Source: Taxillus chinensis (lineage: Eukaryota > Streptophyta > Magnoliopsida > Santalales > Loranthaceae). Taken from it: a stretch of DNA of 64,000 nt. The stretch is taken from assembly GCA_023512835.1 (NCBI GenBank), contig JAKCVP010000418.1, positions 38,056 to 102,055 of the forward strand. Reading direction: 5' to 3'. The notes beneath the pieces were generated by a model, which was not told where the DNA came from, did not search any database, and saw nothing but the letters and a program-made list of their open reading frames with translations. Each line of letters opens with the position of its first letter. Within the stretch, counting starts at the first letter, position 1. The translations under genes were made by a program, and so were the position numbers. Below, piece by piece: positions 53,864 through 64,000 of this stretch.

Positions 53864-54637
53864 TCATCCCATCATTTCCTCATCACTCCCCTCGACCAAG
53901 AACCCAGCATCATCAAAATCATCCTCTACATCTCTGCGCCTCGACACAGCCTTTGCAATCCGTCTCTCGCCCGCCCGAATGCCGAAACTCTCCCGCTCCC
54001 AGACGCCAGCCTGCCACAGATTCGCATCAAAATACGCTGGATCGAGGACTTGTTCGTGCGCTGCGTCGCGCGCATCCGCCGCTTCCTCCTCTTCCTCGTC
54101 GCGCATCCAGCGTTTGCGCGTATTCGCCGTACCGCTTGACCGCGCGAGATGTGGGACAGACTCCGTCGACACATTGGAGTGCAACGAGTCCTGACTGCTC
54201 GGCCACGCGGCGTCTTCCTGCTCGTACGCACGCGACGCAGAATCCAAGTCTCCAATCTTATGTATGCCGCAAAAGGGCGTGAGCTCCGCTCGAGCGTGGA
54301 TATTCGGTCGGCGCTGAGGCTGTAGGATATTTCTCTCCGTGTCCGCGGCTGCGCTGAAACTTTGACGCTGCGTGGAATTTGACGTCGAGGCTGATGGGGC
54401 GGGTGCAGGGACAGCTGGGGTATATAGCTCCTTTTCCTTCGTCTGGTAGCCTTCTGGTACGGCTTTGCGCACGCGCATGCCCACTCTCATGAGGGATGCC
54501 TGCACTGTATCGGGCACGCTGGGGATGACGGAGGGTGCGTGCGGGATGTGCGGCGTACTCCGGCCTATGCTCGAGGGGGAGAAGAAGTGCGAGATGGGGG
54601 GTTGATAGGTGCGTTTCGTTGAGCGTGCGTATGACAT
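53864..54637 (-). CDS. Ribonucleotide reductase inhibitor family protein (Spd1/Dif1-type)
   Basis: 257 residues, single exon, from the ATG at 54637 (the upstream in-frame codon is TTG). The N-terminus MSYARSTKRTYQPPISHFF (K-R-x-[YF]-x-P-x-I-x-x-[FY]-F) is the signature of this fungal family; a second conserved block is VPDTVQASLMRVGMRVRKAVPEGYQT and a third ELTPFCGIHKIGDL. The rest is acidic and disordered (DEEEEEAADARDAAHEQ, DVEDDFDDAGFLVEGSDEE). Known members bind the RNR small subunit and restrain its activity or localisation, and are degraded by CRL4-Cdt2 or by phosphorylation at S phase or damage. A degron is not recognisable with certainty. The likely role is control of dNTP supply. Confidence 0.85.
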   Translation of the reverse strand: MSYARSTKRTYQPPISHFFSPSSIGRSTPHIPHAPSVIPSVPDTVQASLMRVGMRVRKAVPEGYQTKEKELYTPAVPAPAPSASTSNSTQRQSFSAAADTERNILQPQRRPNIHARAELTPFCGIHKIGDLDSASRAYEQEDAAWPSSQDSLHSNVSTESVPHLARSSGTANTRKRWMRDEEEEEAADARDAAHEQVLDPAYFDANLWQAGVWERESFGIRAGERRIAKAVSRRRDVEDDFDDAGFLVEGSDEEMMG

Positions 54638-56485
54638 TTCTGGAATCAATGCCTTTTTGTGTCGCTAAAGTGTATGTTCTGGAAGAATTTGTGGCCCAGG
54701 TTCAAGTGTTGTCTGTCAGGCTGTTCTGCCCTATTGTCTTGCCCAGAGTAATGCGGCGGAACAAGGCGAGATGGAGAACCGAGGGTCCTAACAGCGGAAC
54801 GTTTTAGAGTGTCTGTGCTGAATGATGGTGGAGGGGTTGGGCAGGGATGGACAGGTGGAAGGCGAGAGAAGGGGGAGGAGAACAAAAAGAAGGGCTGAAG
54901 AGCCATTCCATGACAAGGAGCCGGATGCGGAAATGTAATTGGTTTGCGAGGGCGCGCGCGTGTGCGCGACGCGTTGACGGGAGCCAATGCGCGCGTGCGC
55001 TGAGCTGTGCTGGGGTAAGCTGGCAGTGACGTCGGCGCCTTTGCTGTCTTTTTGCTGTTCTGCTCGACTTTTATTAGAACTTCAGTCGCTCTCCGGATCC
55101 CGAGATCTCTACCAAGGATTGAAATGCTCAAATGACTGATTCGTCGCAGTCATGAGAGAAGTGGTACGCGTGCTATCAACGCCATACGGAGTCAACAGGG
55201 CAACTCATTTTCGTCTCCTCCTTCGCTCCAAGACCTGTCCCCTCTTCAGTATTAGGTTCCGGATGTTATTTCCTATCAGACGCTTCCCTCAGAAAAAATC
55301 GGGACACTTCAGCATGCCAAAACAGAGGGTTTGTTCGTTAAGCTCTCGTCGCTTCAAAGGCTTGCGTCCAGCAAAAGTACGCGCCACACTCCACTTCGCC
55401 CAGTCTGTGGCCTTCTTTCCTGGGACATGAGACCGACATCGTTGAATTGGGCGCTTGATTTCTTGCTGTGAAGATCTTCATGGTAGTTCTCATTTCCCAC
55501 GAGAGATCCCCTTGCCCGGACGATAGCCACAGGATCAATCAAACCTGCCCTACCAGAAAGGTGAGCCCTGTTCGTAAGCAAGACAAGAATCCTGAGCGAT
55601 GATCCGTGGTGTTTCTGGTTGCGAAACTTCTTCCAGACAATGAGTCTCGAGGCGTGATTGCCCGCCCATAAGAGATGCCTCAAGTCTACTTCGTTTCACG
55701 CTACAACAAGAATCGACATCATCGCGCAAGATTTTGTTGCATATCACCCCAGGAGGAAGTTCCTTTCGCTGAATACCCAAGTAAATACCTGAGCGGATTA
55801 CAACGAGCGCGAACAGCCTGATCAAGAGTATTATACCATGCCCCAACGGAGCCCTGAAATCAGCGACAGCAGAGGCTGATACCTCTTCCAACCAAATCGT
55901 GGCCAAGTCGTAGCTTGAATGCCCCTCCGACTTCAACGCGACGAGCTAATGCGTTGAGATCCTGATGAATCGACGTAATAGGGCCGCGTGGATGCCTTCA
56001 ATATTACTGCTGCTGCTGCTGTTGTCAAGCCTTGGCTCGATGTGGGCAATGCACAGTCAATCTCCAGGCCGGTACGACGGGTCTGGCGAGCCTTTTGAGC
56101 CTCGCGAGAATGTTTCCAAGAAAAAGGATGCAGCATCCTGCTGAGTACTAACTTAAGAAACAGGAAGATTGATCCGGGGCTTGAGGCGAAGCATGCCCAG
56201 ATGCTCGGGTGGCATTATGCACTTCAAGTGTCCCTCACAAGGATGCTAATCAGCCAAAAGATCGAACATGAATATTAATCGTACTCTTCGTAGATTTTGA
56301 GCGAAATGCACGAGAAGGATCAAGGTAAGTGTGAAAGATTCGAGATGGTAATGGTCGACATCGTGATTCATGAGAGTGTTCACCACATCATCGCGCTGGG
56401 TATAAACATCTGCCTTTGCACGCTATCCCACCATATCTCATTCAATCATCATACGCATATTGATCCCGAAGCCCTTCGAGCCAAC
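54638..56485. other. 1.8-kb region without supported gene
   Basis: Promoter of the 54637 gene and 3' side of the FNT gene. A minus-strand frame at 54646..55131 and one at 55550..55936 lack domains; the second has a hydrophobic segment (LGHGIILLIRLFALVVI) but no ATG at its start. Nothing annotated. Confidence 0.4.
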
Positions 56486-57511
56486 TTAGCCGATCTGAGC
56501 TTGACCGTTGGCAACGCCCTTCTCCTCATCGCTGGACGAACTCTTGTCCGAACGCAAGGCGAAGGCAGGCTTGTGGAAGATGCTGCCGCGCTGACCCTCG
56601 GTAACGACAGGCTCGAAGAGCATGCCATCAATAGCCACAGATTCCTCGCCTTGCAAGTGCAAGTACCAGTAGAAGACACCAACGAAGAGACCGCCGCCAA
56701 TGATGTTGCCAATCAGGGCCGGGATAATGCCCTTCCAGATGTACAGGCCCACCGTAATGCCAGGTGCGCCTTGCCAGATACCGGTTGGTACAAAGAACAT
56801 CTGCAACAGCGAGTTAGTGACCTCCCTCTGTCGCAACCAATTACTTCAGCAAGGGAGACTTACGTTGGCGACAACGTGATCAAATCCAAGAGAGACGAAA
56901 GCAAAGGTGGGGAACCAGATTCCAACGAGCTTCGAGGCGTAGTCGCGGCCGGACTGACCCAGGAAGCAAGCCATGCAGACAAGCCAGTTGGCACCGATAC
57001 CGCGCAGGAAGATTTGATGCCATTCGGGCGTCACCTGCTTTGTGACGGCAAAATTAACAGCCTCCTTGTGGTAAGCAGCGGCATCAAAGGTACCGCCATA
57101 TCCGGTGATGATAGCGACGACAAATAGTGAGCCGGCGAGGTTGCCCCAGAATGTGATGAACCAATGCATCAAGGCCTTGAGAGGAGAGACGCGGCCTTGG
57201 ATAGCGGCGACGGTGGTATACATGAATGAGCCGGTGCAGAGCTCTACTCCTGACAGCACAATCATGGACAAACCGTACGGGAAGACGAGGGCTGCAATGA
57301 CGCGGATAGTTCCAGGAGCATTGGTCTGGAACCAATCTGAGGTGTTCGCGGTGAGAAGAGTGGCACAGGCGAAGGACAAGAGCATGCCTGCCATAGCAGA
57401 CGACAAGAAGATCTTATCGGGACGCTGGTTGGCCTTAATGACACCGGCCCTGCCAGCCTGCTCGGTGATCTGAGCAGGCGACAGGGCAGAGAAGAACACA
57501 GGCTGAGGCAT
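56486..57511 (-). CDS. Formate/nitrite transporter (FNT family)
   Basis: Two exons, 57511..56864 and 56800..56486, total 321 codons (320 residues). Six helices, including the family landmarks: IKANQRPDKIFLSSAMAGMLLSFAC (first helix), GVELCTGSFMYTTVAAIQGRV, ITFWGNLAGSLFVVAIITGYGG, NWLVCMACFLGQSGRDYASKLVGIW, and GIIPALIGNIIGGGLFVGVFYWYL. These are pentameric channels/transporters for formate, nitrite or related small anions with a central His gate (a His in the DHVVAN region is a candidate but unverified). In filamentous fungi the family includes the nitrite carrier NitA; clustering with nitrate assimilation genes is not seen here, so formate or another monocarboxylate is equally possible. The C-terminus is a Ser-rich cytosolic tail. 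Confidence 0.92.
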
Positions 57512-59147
57512 TATGTGATAGTGTCACTCAGAGAGAAGGGGAGAAAGTGTCGGACCAGGATCAATGGTGTAGTATTAGGGGAACTAGAACCTCAACAAGG
57601 TACGAAGTAAAGGGCGACTGATATGTATACTGTTTGTGCCATTGCTTGTCTCAGCCGCTGCCGACGATCCGGATAGGAAACAAGCAGGCAGTCGGGATGA
57701 TCTGTCGGCTTGAGTAATTGTCATAGGTACCCGTGACACGGTAGGATGTACGCTTATTGTGTTCGATCAAAGTTGCTCCACAATGGTATTGGCATTGCGC
57801 AGCTCACTTTGAGTCTAGCCTGGAGAGATAGGGAATTGAACAGAGCGAATCATTGCAGACCTGAAGTCGGAAGCTGCAAATCATTGCTCGTTTGGAACTT
57901 TGGCTAACTCGACATCGGACGAGACTCGGGGGCGTAAGCGTCTGTGCGCGGACTTCATGCGTGGGCGCGCATCAAAGCTATCCCTCAAGGATTGACGATG
58001 ATTGGCATTACAATGCAGCGATAAGCCGGCATTCGCGTCAGGGTTTTCTAATGGGATCTCCAAAACCGCCTGGGGAAGTTTCAGCACCCATGCCTCGCTC
58101 AGTCGAGGGGAGGAGAGCGTTGTGCGATCATCACGCAGGTCGGAAGGCTCAACGCCCTGGCTGATAAGGCTGCCACTGGCCACGTTTGCGCGACACACGA
58201 TATGCTCGTCTTGATGGAAATCATTCGCCAGCTCAGAAGATCATATCGATGCAATTTGCGATTCAAGAGTTACTACGTCGAGCGTATGCCGACGGCTTGG
58301 TCTGTCAGTTTTCATCTCCGGGCTACAGGAACCGTGACGCATTAGCCAGATGTTTGGGTTGCAAGAGGTACTGTATGTACCTTGTCAGTCTTCGGCCTGT
58401 GATGCTCGAAGATGCAGCCACAGGTAATAAGCCTCATACATCTGCCGGCAGGCATGCAGTCACTCGTGTCGCCCTTGAAGTGGCTGTCTGCGCTTCGCCA
58501 TGCCATACCAGCCTATTATTGTCTTCTTGGCCGATTGAGCAATACCAGTAGTCACGACGAGCCACGCGCTGCCTGTCTCCTCGCCAACAAGACCGACTAT
58601 GTCGATTAGCGCCAAGTACGAGAATTGCGCGTCCGACTGTCAAAGAGAAAATTATTGATGCCGAAGCAGATCTTGGGGCTGCGCGCTGCATCTCTACTCA
58701 TGCTGGGTCCACTGAAATGCCCATCGGTCGCCCTGTCACGTCCTGTCATGCGATGGCGCAACGCAGCCAGAAGGGCCCGGATGACTTGATTTCTTCCCGA
58801 GCGTCTCGGAGACCCATGATGTGTACATGCTCGTGAATATGGATGATTCGAGTCGCACTAGAAGCAATGGCAGATTCCAAGGCGGCTGTGATGAGTCTGG
58901 CGTCAGCCGGGCCGAGTGCAACCGAATCGCCGACGACGACTTCACCTCTTCAGGCCTTGCATGTCACCTCACACATGCAATGCAAAGCTGGACTGTCTGA
59001 CACAAAGCCCCTCAGAAACCAAGTGAATTTGTTTGCTTGTGAGTCAAGAGTCACGGAACAATTCTCATAGAGCTGCATCGTATATATAGATTGTGCGTTT
59101 CGTCTGTCGTATAATTCTCCCTGTATAGCACCTTGAAGCTCTTCATC
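57512..59147. other. 1.6-kb intergenic region
   Basis: Divergent upstream regions of FNT and the phosphatase gene. TATATATAGA occurs at ~59082-59091, ~60 bp before the ATG at 59148, a plausible TATA box. No supported gene. Confidence 0.4.
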
Positions 59148-60391
59148 ATGGTTTTGGACACGATTTACGTCGTGCGGCACGGTGTAAGTGCGATTGTCTC
59201 CTCTGAAGATAGATCATGGAATGATAACTGTGTCTCCTAGTATCGCCTGAATTGGGTTGTCGATCCAGCCACGGGCACCTATCATTCAAACACCCCAACG
59301 CCCACTGGTATTGCTGCAGACCCGCAACTGGCCAGCTACGGTGAACAACAAGCTCAACATCTGGCCGACAAAATCATGACCTTGGATCCACCGGTCGATG
59401 TGGTGTATTCGAGCCCATTCTACCGTTGTCTGCAGACTGTGAAGCCTGCGGTGGAAGCATTGACGGCTGCAGGGAGACTAGATGGCAAGGTCCGTGTCGA
59501 GAATGGAATCAGGTGAGTTCAGTGTGCGGCATTTGCCCGAGCTTAGCTTACAAAAGGGCCAGTGAATTCTTTGGTACAGCTCGATTCGAGCATCCTGCTC
59601 CAGCCACGGTTGCGGTGCTCAATGGCCACTTCACCTTCCTCGATGCCAATCACCAGCCAAGCATTATTCCCTCCAGCAACGGCGAGACCTTGCCAGCGAT
59701 CCATGATCGTAATGCTTACGCCCTGCATCGTATTATCGCCGAACTGGACGCCGATCCCAAAGGCCCCCGGGCGGTCCTGCTTTGCACCCATGCGGCGAGC
59801 ATGATCTGCATTGGTCGAGTCCTCACCGGAAGGATGCCTGAGAACATTGACGAGCATGACTTTCATTGTGGTACTTGCGCTCTGAGCAAGTTTGTTCGTC
59901 GCAAGGTGCCATCAGAGAAGCTCGAGGTTGCTCAGTGGAATCCTAGCACACCGGAGATGATACCAGCCATTGAATGGCAGAACGGCAAAGGTGTTGGAGG
60001 CGGTTGGGACTGTGTCTTGAATGGCGACTGCAGCTTCCTCCCGAACGGAGAGGAGCGCTCCTGGTATGTACAGTTCCTTGTCTTCTTTGCAATGATGAAC
60101 AGACCCCCTGATGCAGATACGTTGGTAAAAGGGATTTCAGCATCGAGACCAAGCAGAAGTAGCCGAAGCAGCCTCGAAGCAGTTTCGTCTGCTCATGCGC
60201 GAGTCCGAACAGATATCCTGCGTATCATTCGGGAGGGCGATAGACAAGTGTATGGAGACGTTGACTTACAAATATTCTCAAGGACCTTTACTGGCGACGA
60301 GAGTTTCCTGGATTCACACGAGATTCCGAGCAACGATGCCCACATCATGAAGTCAGAACCAAGACCGATCCCACACTCCCCGAAACTGTAA
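59148..60391 (+). CDS. Histidine phosphatase, Tfc7/tau55-like
   Basis: Exons 59148..59183, 59241..59512, 59563..60063 and 60283..60391 total 306 codons (305 residues). Starts MVLDTIYVVRHGYRLNW, with the catalytic R-H-G at 10-12 split from the rest by intron 1; later VVYSSPFYRCLQT, LDADPKGPRAVLLCTHAASM (second catalytic His) and the C-terminal SWTFTGDESFL. This is the phosphoglycerate-mutase-like family to which the yeast TFIIIC subunit Tfc7 belongs; many fungal members act as free phosphatases of unknown substrate. Function between these is open. The last intron is 219 nt, a multiple of 3 and lacks stops, so retention would insert 73 residues in frame. Confidence 0.82.
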
Positions 60392-60683
60392 TTGGCTTCC
60401 TTGCGTACACTGGTGCTTCATCTTAAAGGTGTGGTGAGTGCTGGACCGACGCAGTGTTGAGAGTAGGGCCTACTCGAACTAGTAGCCATGATCAGGTGTT
60501 CACTCAGCACTTTCACAAGGCACTGTCCGAGCAGAGCGTGATGTCCCAGATGTCTGGTGGTCGGCGAACTTGGAACGTTTGGCCCGACCTCAGTCCTGCC
60601 CTTGCACCTGGACTTGCCCAACTTTTTTCGACGCGACCTTGTTTTCCTCACCGCGCACTCATCAAGCTAGACGCAACGCGTAA

Positions 60684-61775
60684 ATGGCTCAACGACGCCA
60701 GTACAGCTATCAGCAGTTGGTCAATCTACGCAACTCTCCTCATATTCAATCCCCTCCCATTGATCTTCGACGCGTTGTCCAAGATTGGCTCAGGTACGTT
60801 TCATAAGTCCCTCATCGCCTGAGCGAGAGGACCTTGGACTTGTGCAGACCTCTCGTCCACTTTCATCCAACAGCAAAAGCCGATATCTTGCTCTGCATTC
60901 GAACCATTTAGTGATTCTTCGGAGCTCTTTACTGATTATCGTGCTGCTGTAGCAACCGTACTCGCTACCTTCAACTTTTTCAGCGACAACCTGTACAAGC
61001 ACGCTCGCAATCTCCACCTCTTGCCAGCATGACTCCCTCTAAATCCAACAACGAGCCTTCTGCTGGCGCGAGCTACGGTACTTCTTCCCCCATGCAACCT
61101 TTTTCCTCCCCTCGTCGCTAATTTTTTTGCAGCTCAAGCTACTCTTGCCAAACAGTCTTACCGTGCCTCACTCGTCGGCTTGAGAGAGAAGCTTGCTCTG
61201 CTTCCAAAGGACGAAACTTTCAGCAAGGACTGGACCAAGGAGCCTCCCGTCGTCAAAGGTTCGTCTGCGTGATTGAAACGTTGATAACACTCGCTCACAC
61301 AATTCATCTAGACCCATACATTTCCCCCACCATCAAACAAGAGATGTTCGAGGCTGAAGACGCCCTTACCGCTGCCGGAGGACCAAGCCAAATCTCTTCC
61401 CAGACCGCGCAGCAGTTTGACCCTCCCAGCCCTTCCGTGTCGCGTCCTGAATCTAGCGTGACTCCCACTCCCGCGGCGCCAGCCCCCGAGGAGTCCCCAA
61501 TCAACCACGAGGGACAGGCAGCTGGATCTGGCGGCCGACGCTCAGGCTTGGTGTGCCGGCTTTTGCCTTTCGAGTTCCGTCACGAGATGGGTCGCTGGCC
61601 GCGCACTGACAAGGAGCTGGTCAACTTCTCCCTGGCGTACAAGTTCCTCCACAACAACGAGGAAGAGAACGAGGGCGAAGAAGAGGAGGACGAGGCCACA
61701 GCTGCTTCCGACGAGCGCACCACCACCAGCGATGAGATGTCTCGCGGTCGCACTCGCACTCGTCACTTTGCTTAG
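60684..61775 (+). CDS. Novel 4E-BP-like protein with eIF4E-binding motif
   Basis: Exons 60684..60793, optional 60848..60910, 60953..61077, 61133..61258, 61312..61775. Without the optional exon the protein is 274 residues, with it 295; both keep frame. Residues 7-13 are Y-S-Y-Q-Q-L-V, the Y-x4-L-hydrophobic eIF4E-binding motif, followed at once by NLRNSPHIQSPPIDLRR. The order motif, R-N-S-P, PP-x-D-L matches animal 4E-BPs, which block cap-dependent translation by competing with eIF4G. The middle (YRASLVGLREKLALLPKDETF) is helical. Residues ~130-275 are a Pro/Ser-rich linker (SPSVSRPESSVTPTPAAPAPEESP), a short block GRRSGLVCRLLPFEFRHEMGRWPRTDKELVNF, and an acidic-then-basic tail EEENEGEEEEDEATAASDERTTT...RGRTRTRHFA. 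Only the N-terminal motif is assigned; the regulator role is inferred. Confidence 0.62.
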
Positions 61776-62603
61776 ACAGCAAAGTCAAAAGGTCGTGACC
61801 TCCCACGGTGCGACTGACAATCTGACGAGGGCGCAGACCTCTACTTCACTTCCTCTTTTCCTTCTTCGAATCACGGAGTCTTGTCAAGCTGTTGGCTTGT
61901 CTGGATATGGGCTTGTAGCGCATTGCATTTGAGGCTATTTTCTTTTCAATCCAATTCTGTAGAAAGCGGCTTTAGGCTGCCTTTTACAGTCTTGTAGAAT
62001 TGGAGTCCTTGCTATAGCTTTGAAATCCAGAATGAAAATTTCACTCTAAGCCTCTTCACTTTACTGTCGTGCTTGGGTTTGAGTTTGAGGCCAATGTAGG
62101 CTGGCGGTGCATGTACTAAATTGTAGACGTTCGATCCAATGCGGCCAATGGCGATCTAAAAGCCTAGAGGTACACGAACGACGTACCTAACGACGAAAGG
62201 GACACCAGACGCAGAACGGTGAAGCACTATCATCTCAGACACGAAAAGTAAGTCCAAGATAAGAAGAAGGCACACACAGAGAGAGCAATGAACAGACACA
62301 TGTCAAGCTTTTGAATTTTGATCATAAACGCACCGCGACTCAGCGTAAGCGTCAGACTTCATAGCTTCATCGTCATCAGACATCATACCCTCTTTCCCTT
62401 TTTTTTCTTTCTGCTTGCTTTCTTCTCGTTCCCATTCTTCCCTTTTCGCTCTTCTAGTCCATCGATTCCTACCCAGCCCTGTTTTCGCGCATTCCAGTCA
62501 AGGCAGCACATGTCACAGAGTGAGGACTGGGAACAGTGAAAAAAAGGACCGTTAGCCCATCAGCTCACGGCAAGCGAAGCGTAAGAATTCCAAAAGGGAA
62601 CTT
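61776..62603. other. Convergent intergenic region
   Basis: 828 bp between the stop codons of the 4E-BP-like gene and uS8. A T-rich stretch at 62399-62440 (with a C-rich neighbourhood) may hold polyadenylation signals. No gene. Confidence 0.4.
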
Positions 62604-63591
62604 CTAGTAAAAGAAGCCCAAGATCTTGCCAGCGACGTGCTTTCTCCTGGCCTCCTCGTGATCCATGATACCAGCAGAGGTAGTAAGGACGATGAAACCA
62701 AACTGACGCGAAGGCAGGAGCTGGACAACCCACTTCTCAAGGTCGCGGAGCTGGATGTTGTAGCGGGGAGAGATGACACCGGTCTTGTTCAGACTGTTCA
62801 GGTGCTATCGTTAGTCTTGTGTCTCATCAGAGAAGGGGGAGGAGGGGAAGAGTAAATCAACGTACCGGCCGTTCAGCTGAATGACAATCTTGCCGTTGCG
62901 GTGGTCATCGACCTCCTCGAACTCGCCAATGTAGCCTTCATTTCGTTAGCCTGGTGATACTCTCGATGATAAGGTGCGCGCTGGGCAAAGCAGCAAAGCG
63001 TATAGCCATCAACGAGTCGATCACAAATCGTACCCCTCTTCAAATGAAGAAGCAAAACCGCCAGCGACAGAAGGAATGTAGCGAAGGAATATGACGAGTA
63101 GACACACTGGCACAGCATCAACCGTAAAGTGAAGGACGACGCAAGGCCCATCTTCCGGACACTTAAAGAACAGAGGCCGTAGAACTGCAACGAGTGCCGG
63201 ACCTCCGTTTAGTTATCAGCCCGGGTTCTTGGATTTTTCAAACCACCCTTGTACTTTTAATTGAATTTCTTCTCTTGCTTGGGAGTCAAGGGTGCGTCGT
63301 CGTGCCTTTGGCGGGGTGATGCTGCGCTGCGATGTGCATGTCTACTCTGTCCCTCGCAACATTCTCCGTCGACTGAAGCGACGGTGCAATTTGTGATTTC
63401 CTCAATGAGGCGTCTGCGCTGCTTGCTAAACGTGCATATAAAGTGGATAAAAGCATACCGTGCTTCTGCATGACGCTCAAGAACTTGACAATGACCTTTG
63501 AAGAAGGACGGATCAAGACCTGGCGCTTGCCAGCCTTCTCGGCGTTGTTGATGCTCTTAAGCGCATCGTTGAGAACGGATGTGCGGACCAT
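62604..63591 (-). CDS. RPS22: 40S ribosomal protein S22 (uS8)
   Basis: Three exons, 63591..63459, 62935..62866, 62793..62604, total 131 codons (130 residues, as in other eukaryotes). Starts [26 protein letters not shown], continues [43 protein letters not shown] and ends [18 protein letters not shown], matching uS8 along its length. It binds the 18S rRNA body (h20-h22). Intron 1 is 523 nt, far longer than every other intron in the window, and its acceptor reads GAAG. The intron contains an open frame (62873..63190, minus) that is not coding, and could host a structured RNA. The 3' end is convergent with the 4E-BP-like gene. Confidence 0.96.
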
Positions 63592-64000
63592 ATTGACGGT
63601 ATTGTGCTATTTCTCGTGACGAAGAGGAAGAGTCGAGGGAGGAATAGAGATTCTCAAGGCGATGGACTGTTGAGGATCGGCTTGAGGTATCTACAAGGCC
63701 AGGCCAAAGGAGGCCGACACGTTAGCCTTGGGATCTCATTGTTGTGAAGCATTGCGCGATCTCGCAAGCTGACGCGGGTGCGTATCCAGCCATTGATGCC
63801 TTTTGCTGTGGAGTGCGCATGCGCAGCAAATATTGTACGTACCTCTGTGAATTGATCGTGCAGAGTAGAAACGAGGTGCGGTGCGGAACTGATTTTGCGA
63901 AAGTTCGCTTGTGGGATCTGCCCGGCACGCTACGCCAAGAATGGAAAGTACATCTTATCGATTCCATCAGCGGGACTTCGCCCATGCATGATGCGCATGT
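63592..64000. promoter_or_regulatory. uS8 promoter region
   Basis: Upstream of the ribosomal gene and window end. An 87-codon minus-strand frame at 63722..63985 has no domain. Nothing else seen. Confidence 0.35.

Noticed and set aside
54646..55131. 161-codon minus-strand frame upstream of the RNR inhibitor
   Set aside because: Lies in the promoter of the inhibitor gene and has no conserved features.
55550..55936. 128-codon minus-strand frame with a hydrophobic segment
   Set aside because: Start is TTG; no family, no exon structure.
61029..61775. Start at Met 61029 for the 4E-BP-like gene
   Set aside because: The frame continues upstream through 60953, and a good exon with donor lies at 60684-60793; the longer model explains more signals. 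Still possible as an alternative start.
62873..63190. 105-codon minus-strand open frame
   Set aside because: Lies mostly inside intron 1 of uS8; the real exon uses another frame.
1..64000. Biosynthetic gene cluster, heterokaryon-incompatibility locus or transposon
   Set aside because: No PKS, NRPS, terpene cyclase, NLR/HET or transposase/reverse transcriptase motif was found in any frame.

Overview
The window reads as nuclear DNA of a filamentous ascomycete (Pezizomycotina; a Dothideomycete is my guess, not shown). Evidence: many short GT-AG introns with CTRAC-type branch sites, monocistronic genes 0.2-2 kb apart on both strands, fungal-type families (PTH11/rhodopsin-like receptor, GPR1/FUN34 acetate carrier, fungal Spd1/Dif1-type ribonucleotide reductase inhibitor, Dal5-type permease), and cytosolic ribosomal proteins uL6 and uS8 with introns. 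No prophage, CRISPR array, insertion sequence or plasmid feature was seen. Exon boundaries were placed by hand from splice signals, reading frame and family knowledge; most models close to an exact number of codons.

Layout. 1-10.5 kb: four major-facilitator transporters in a row, all on the minus strand (Dal5-like, DHA2-like with a very long N-terminal tail, DHA1/Tpo-like, SVOP/sugar-like). 11.2-18.2 kb: housekeeping genes (SCY1-like pseudokinase, branched-chain aminotransferase with a GC-AG intron, ribosomal protein uL6/L9, Mn superoxide dismutase without a transit peptide). 18.6-22 kb: a small unknown protein, an intron-containing tRNA (probably His-GUG) and a short-chain dehydrogenase. 22.4-31.1 kb: an NRDE-2 homologue convergent with an Rdh54/Tid1-type Swi2/Snf2 translocase, then an ICMT-like membrane methyltransferase and an unknown protein with a small Cys/His cluster. 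31.1-32.6 kb: a repeat-rich, gene-free stretch.

32.6-47 kb: lineage-type unknown proteins, a PTH11-like receptor, a probable small secreted protein with a frame problem, and a membrane-anchored pirin. 47-64 kb: APC10/Doc1, a Golgi-type PC-esterase/acyltransferase-like protein, GPR1/FUN34 acetate and FNT formate/nitrite carriers flanking a ribonucleotide reductase inhibitor, a Tfc7/tau55-like histidine phosphatase, a newly modelled protein with a 4E-BP-like eIF4E-binding motif, and ribosomal protein uS8/S22.

The genes do not form one pathway or a biosynthetic cluster. The most interesting item is the gene at 60684-61775: its first exon carries a Y-x4-L-hydrophobic motif followed by R-N-S-P and a PP-x-D-L stretch, arranged as in metazoan 4E-BPs, and it has a possible frame-neutral cassette exon.
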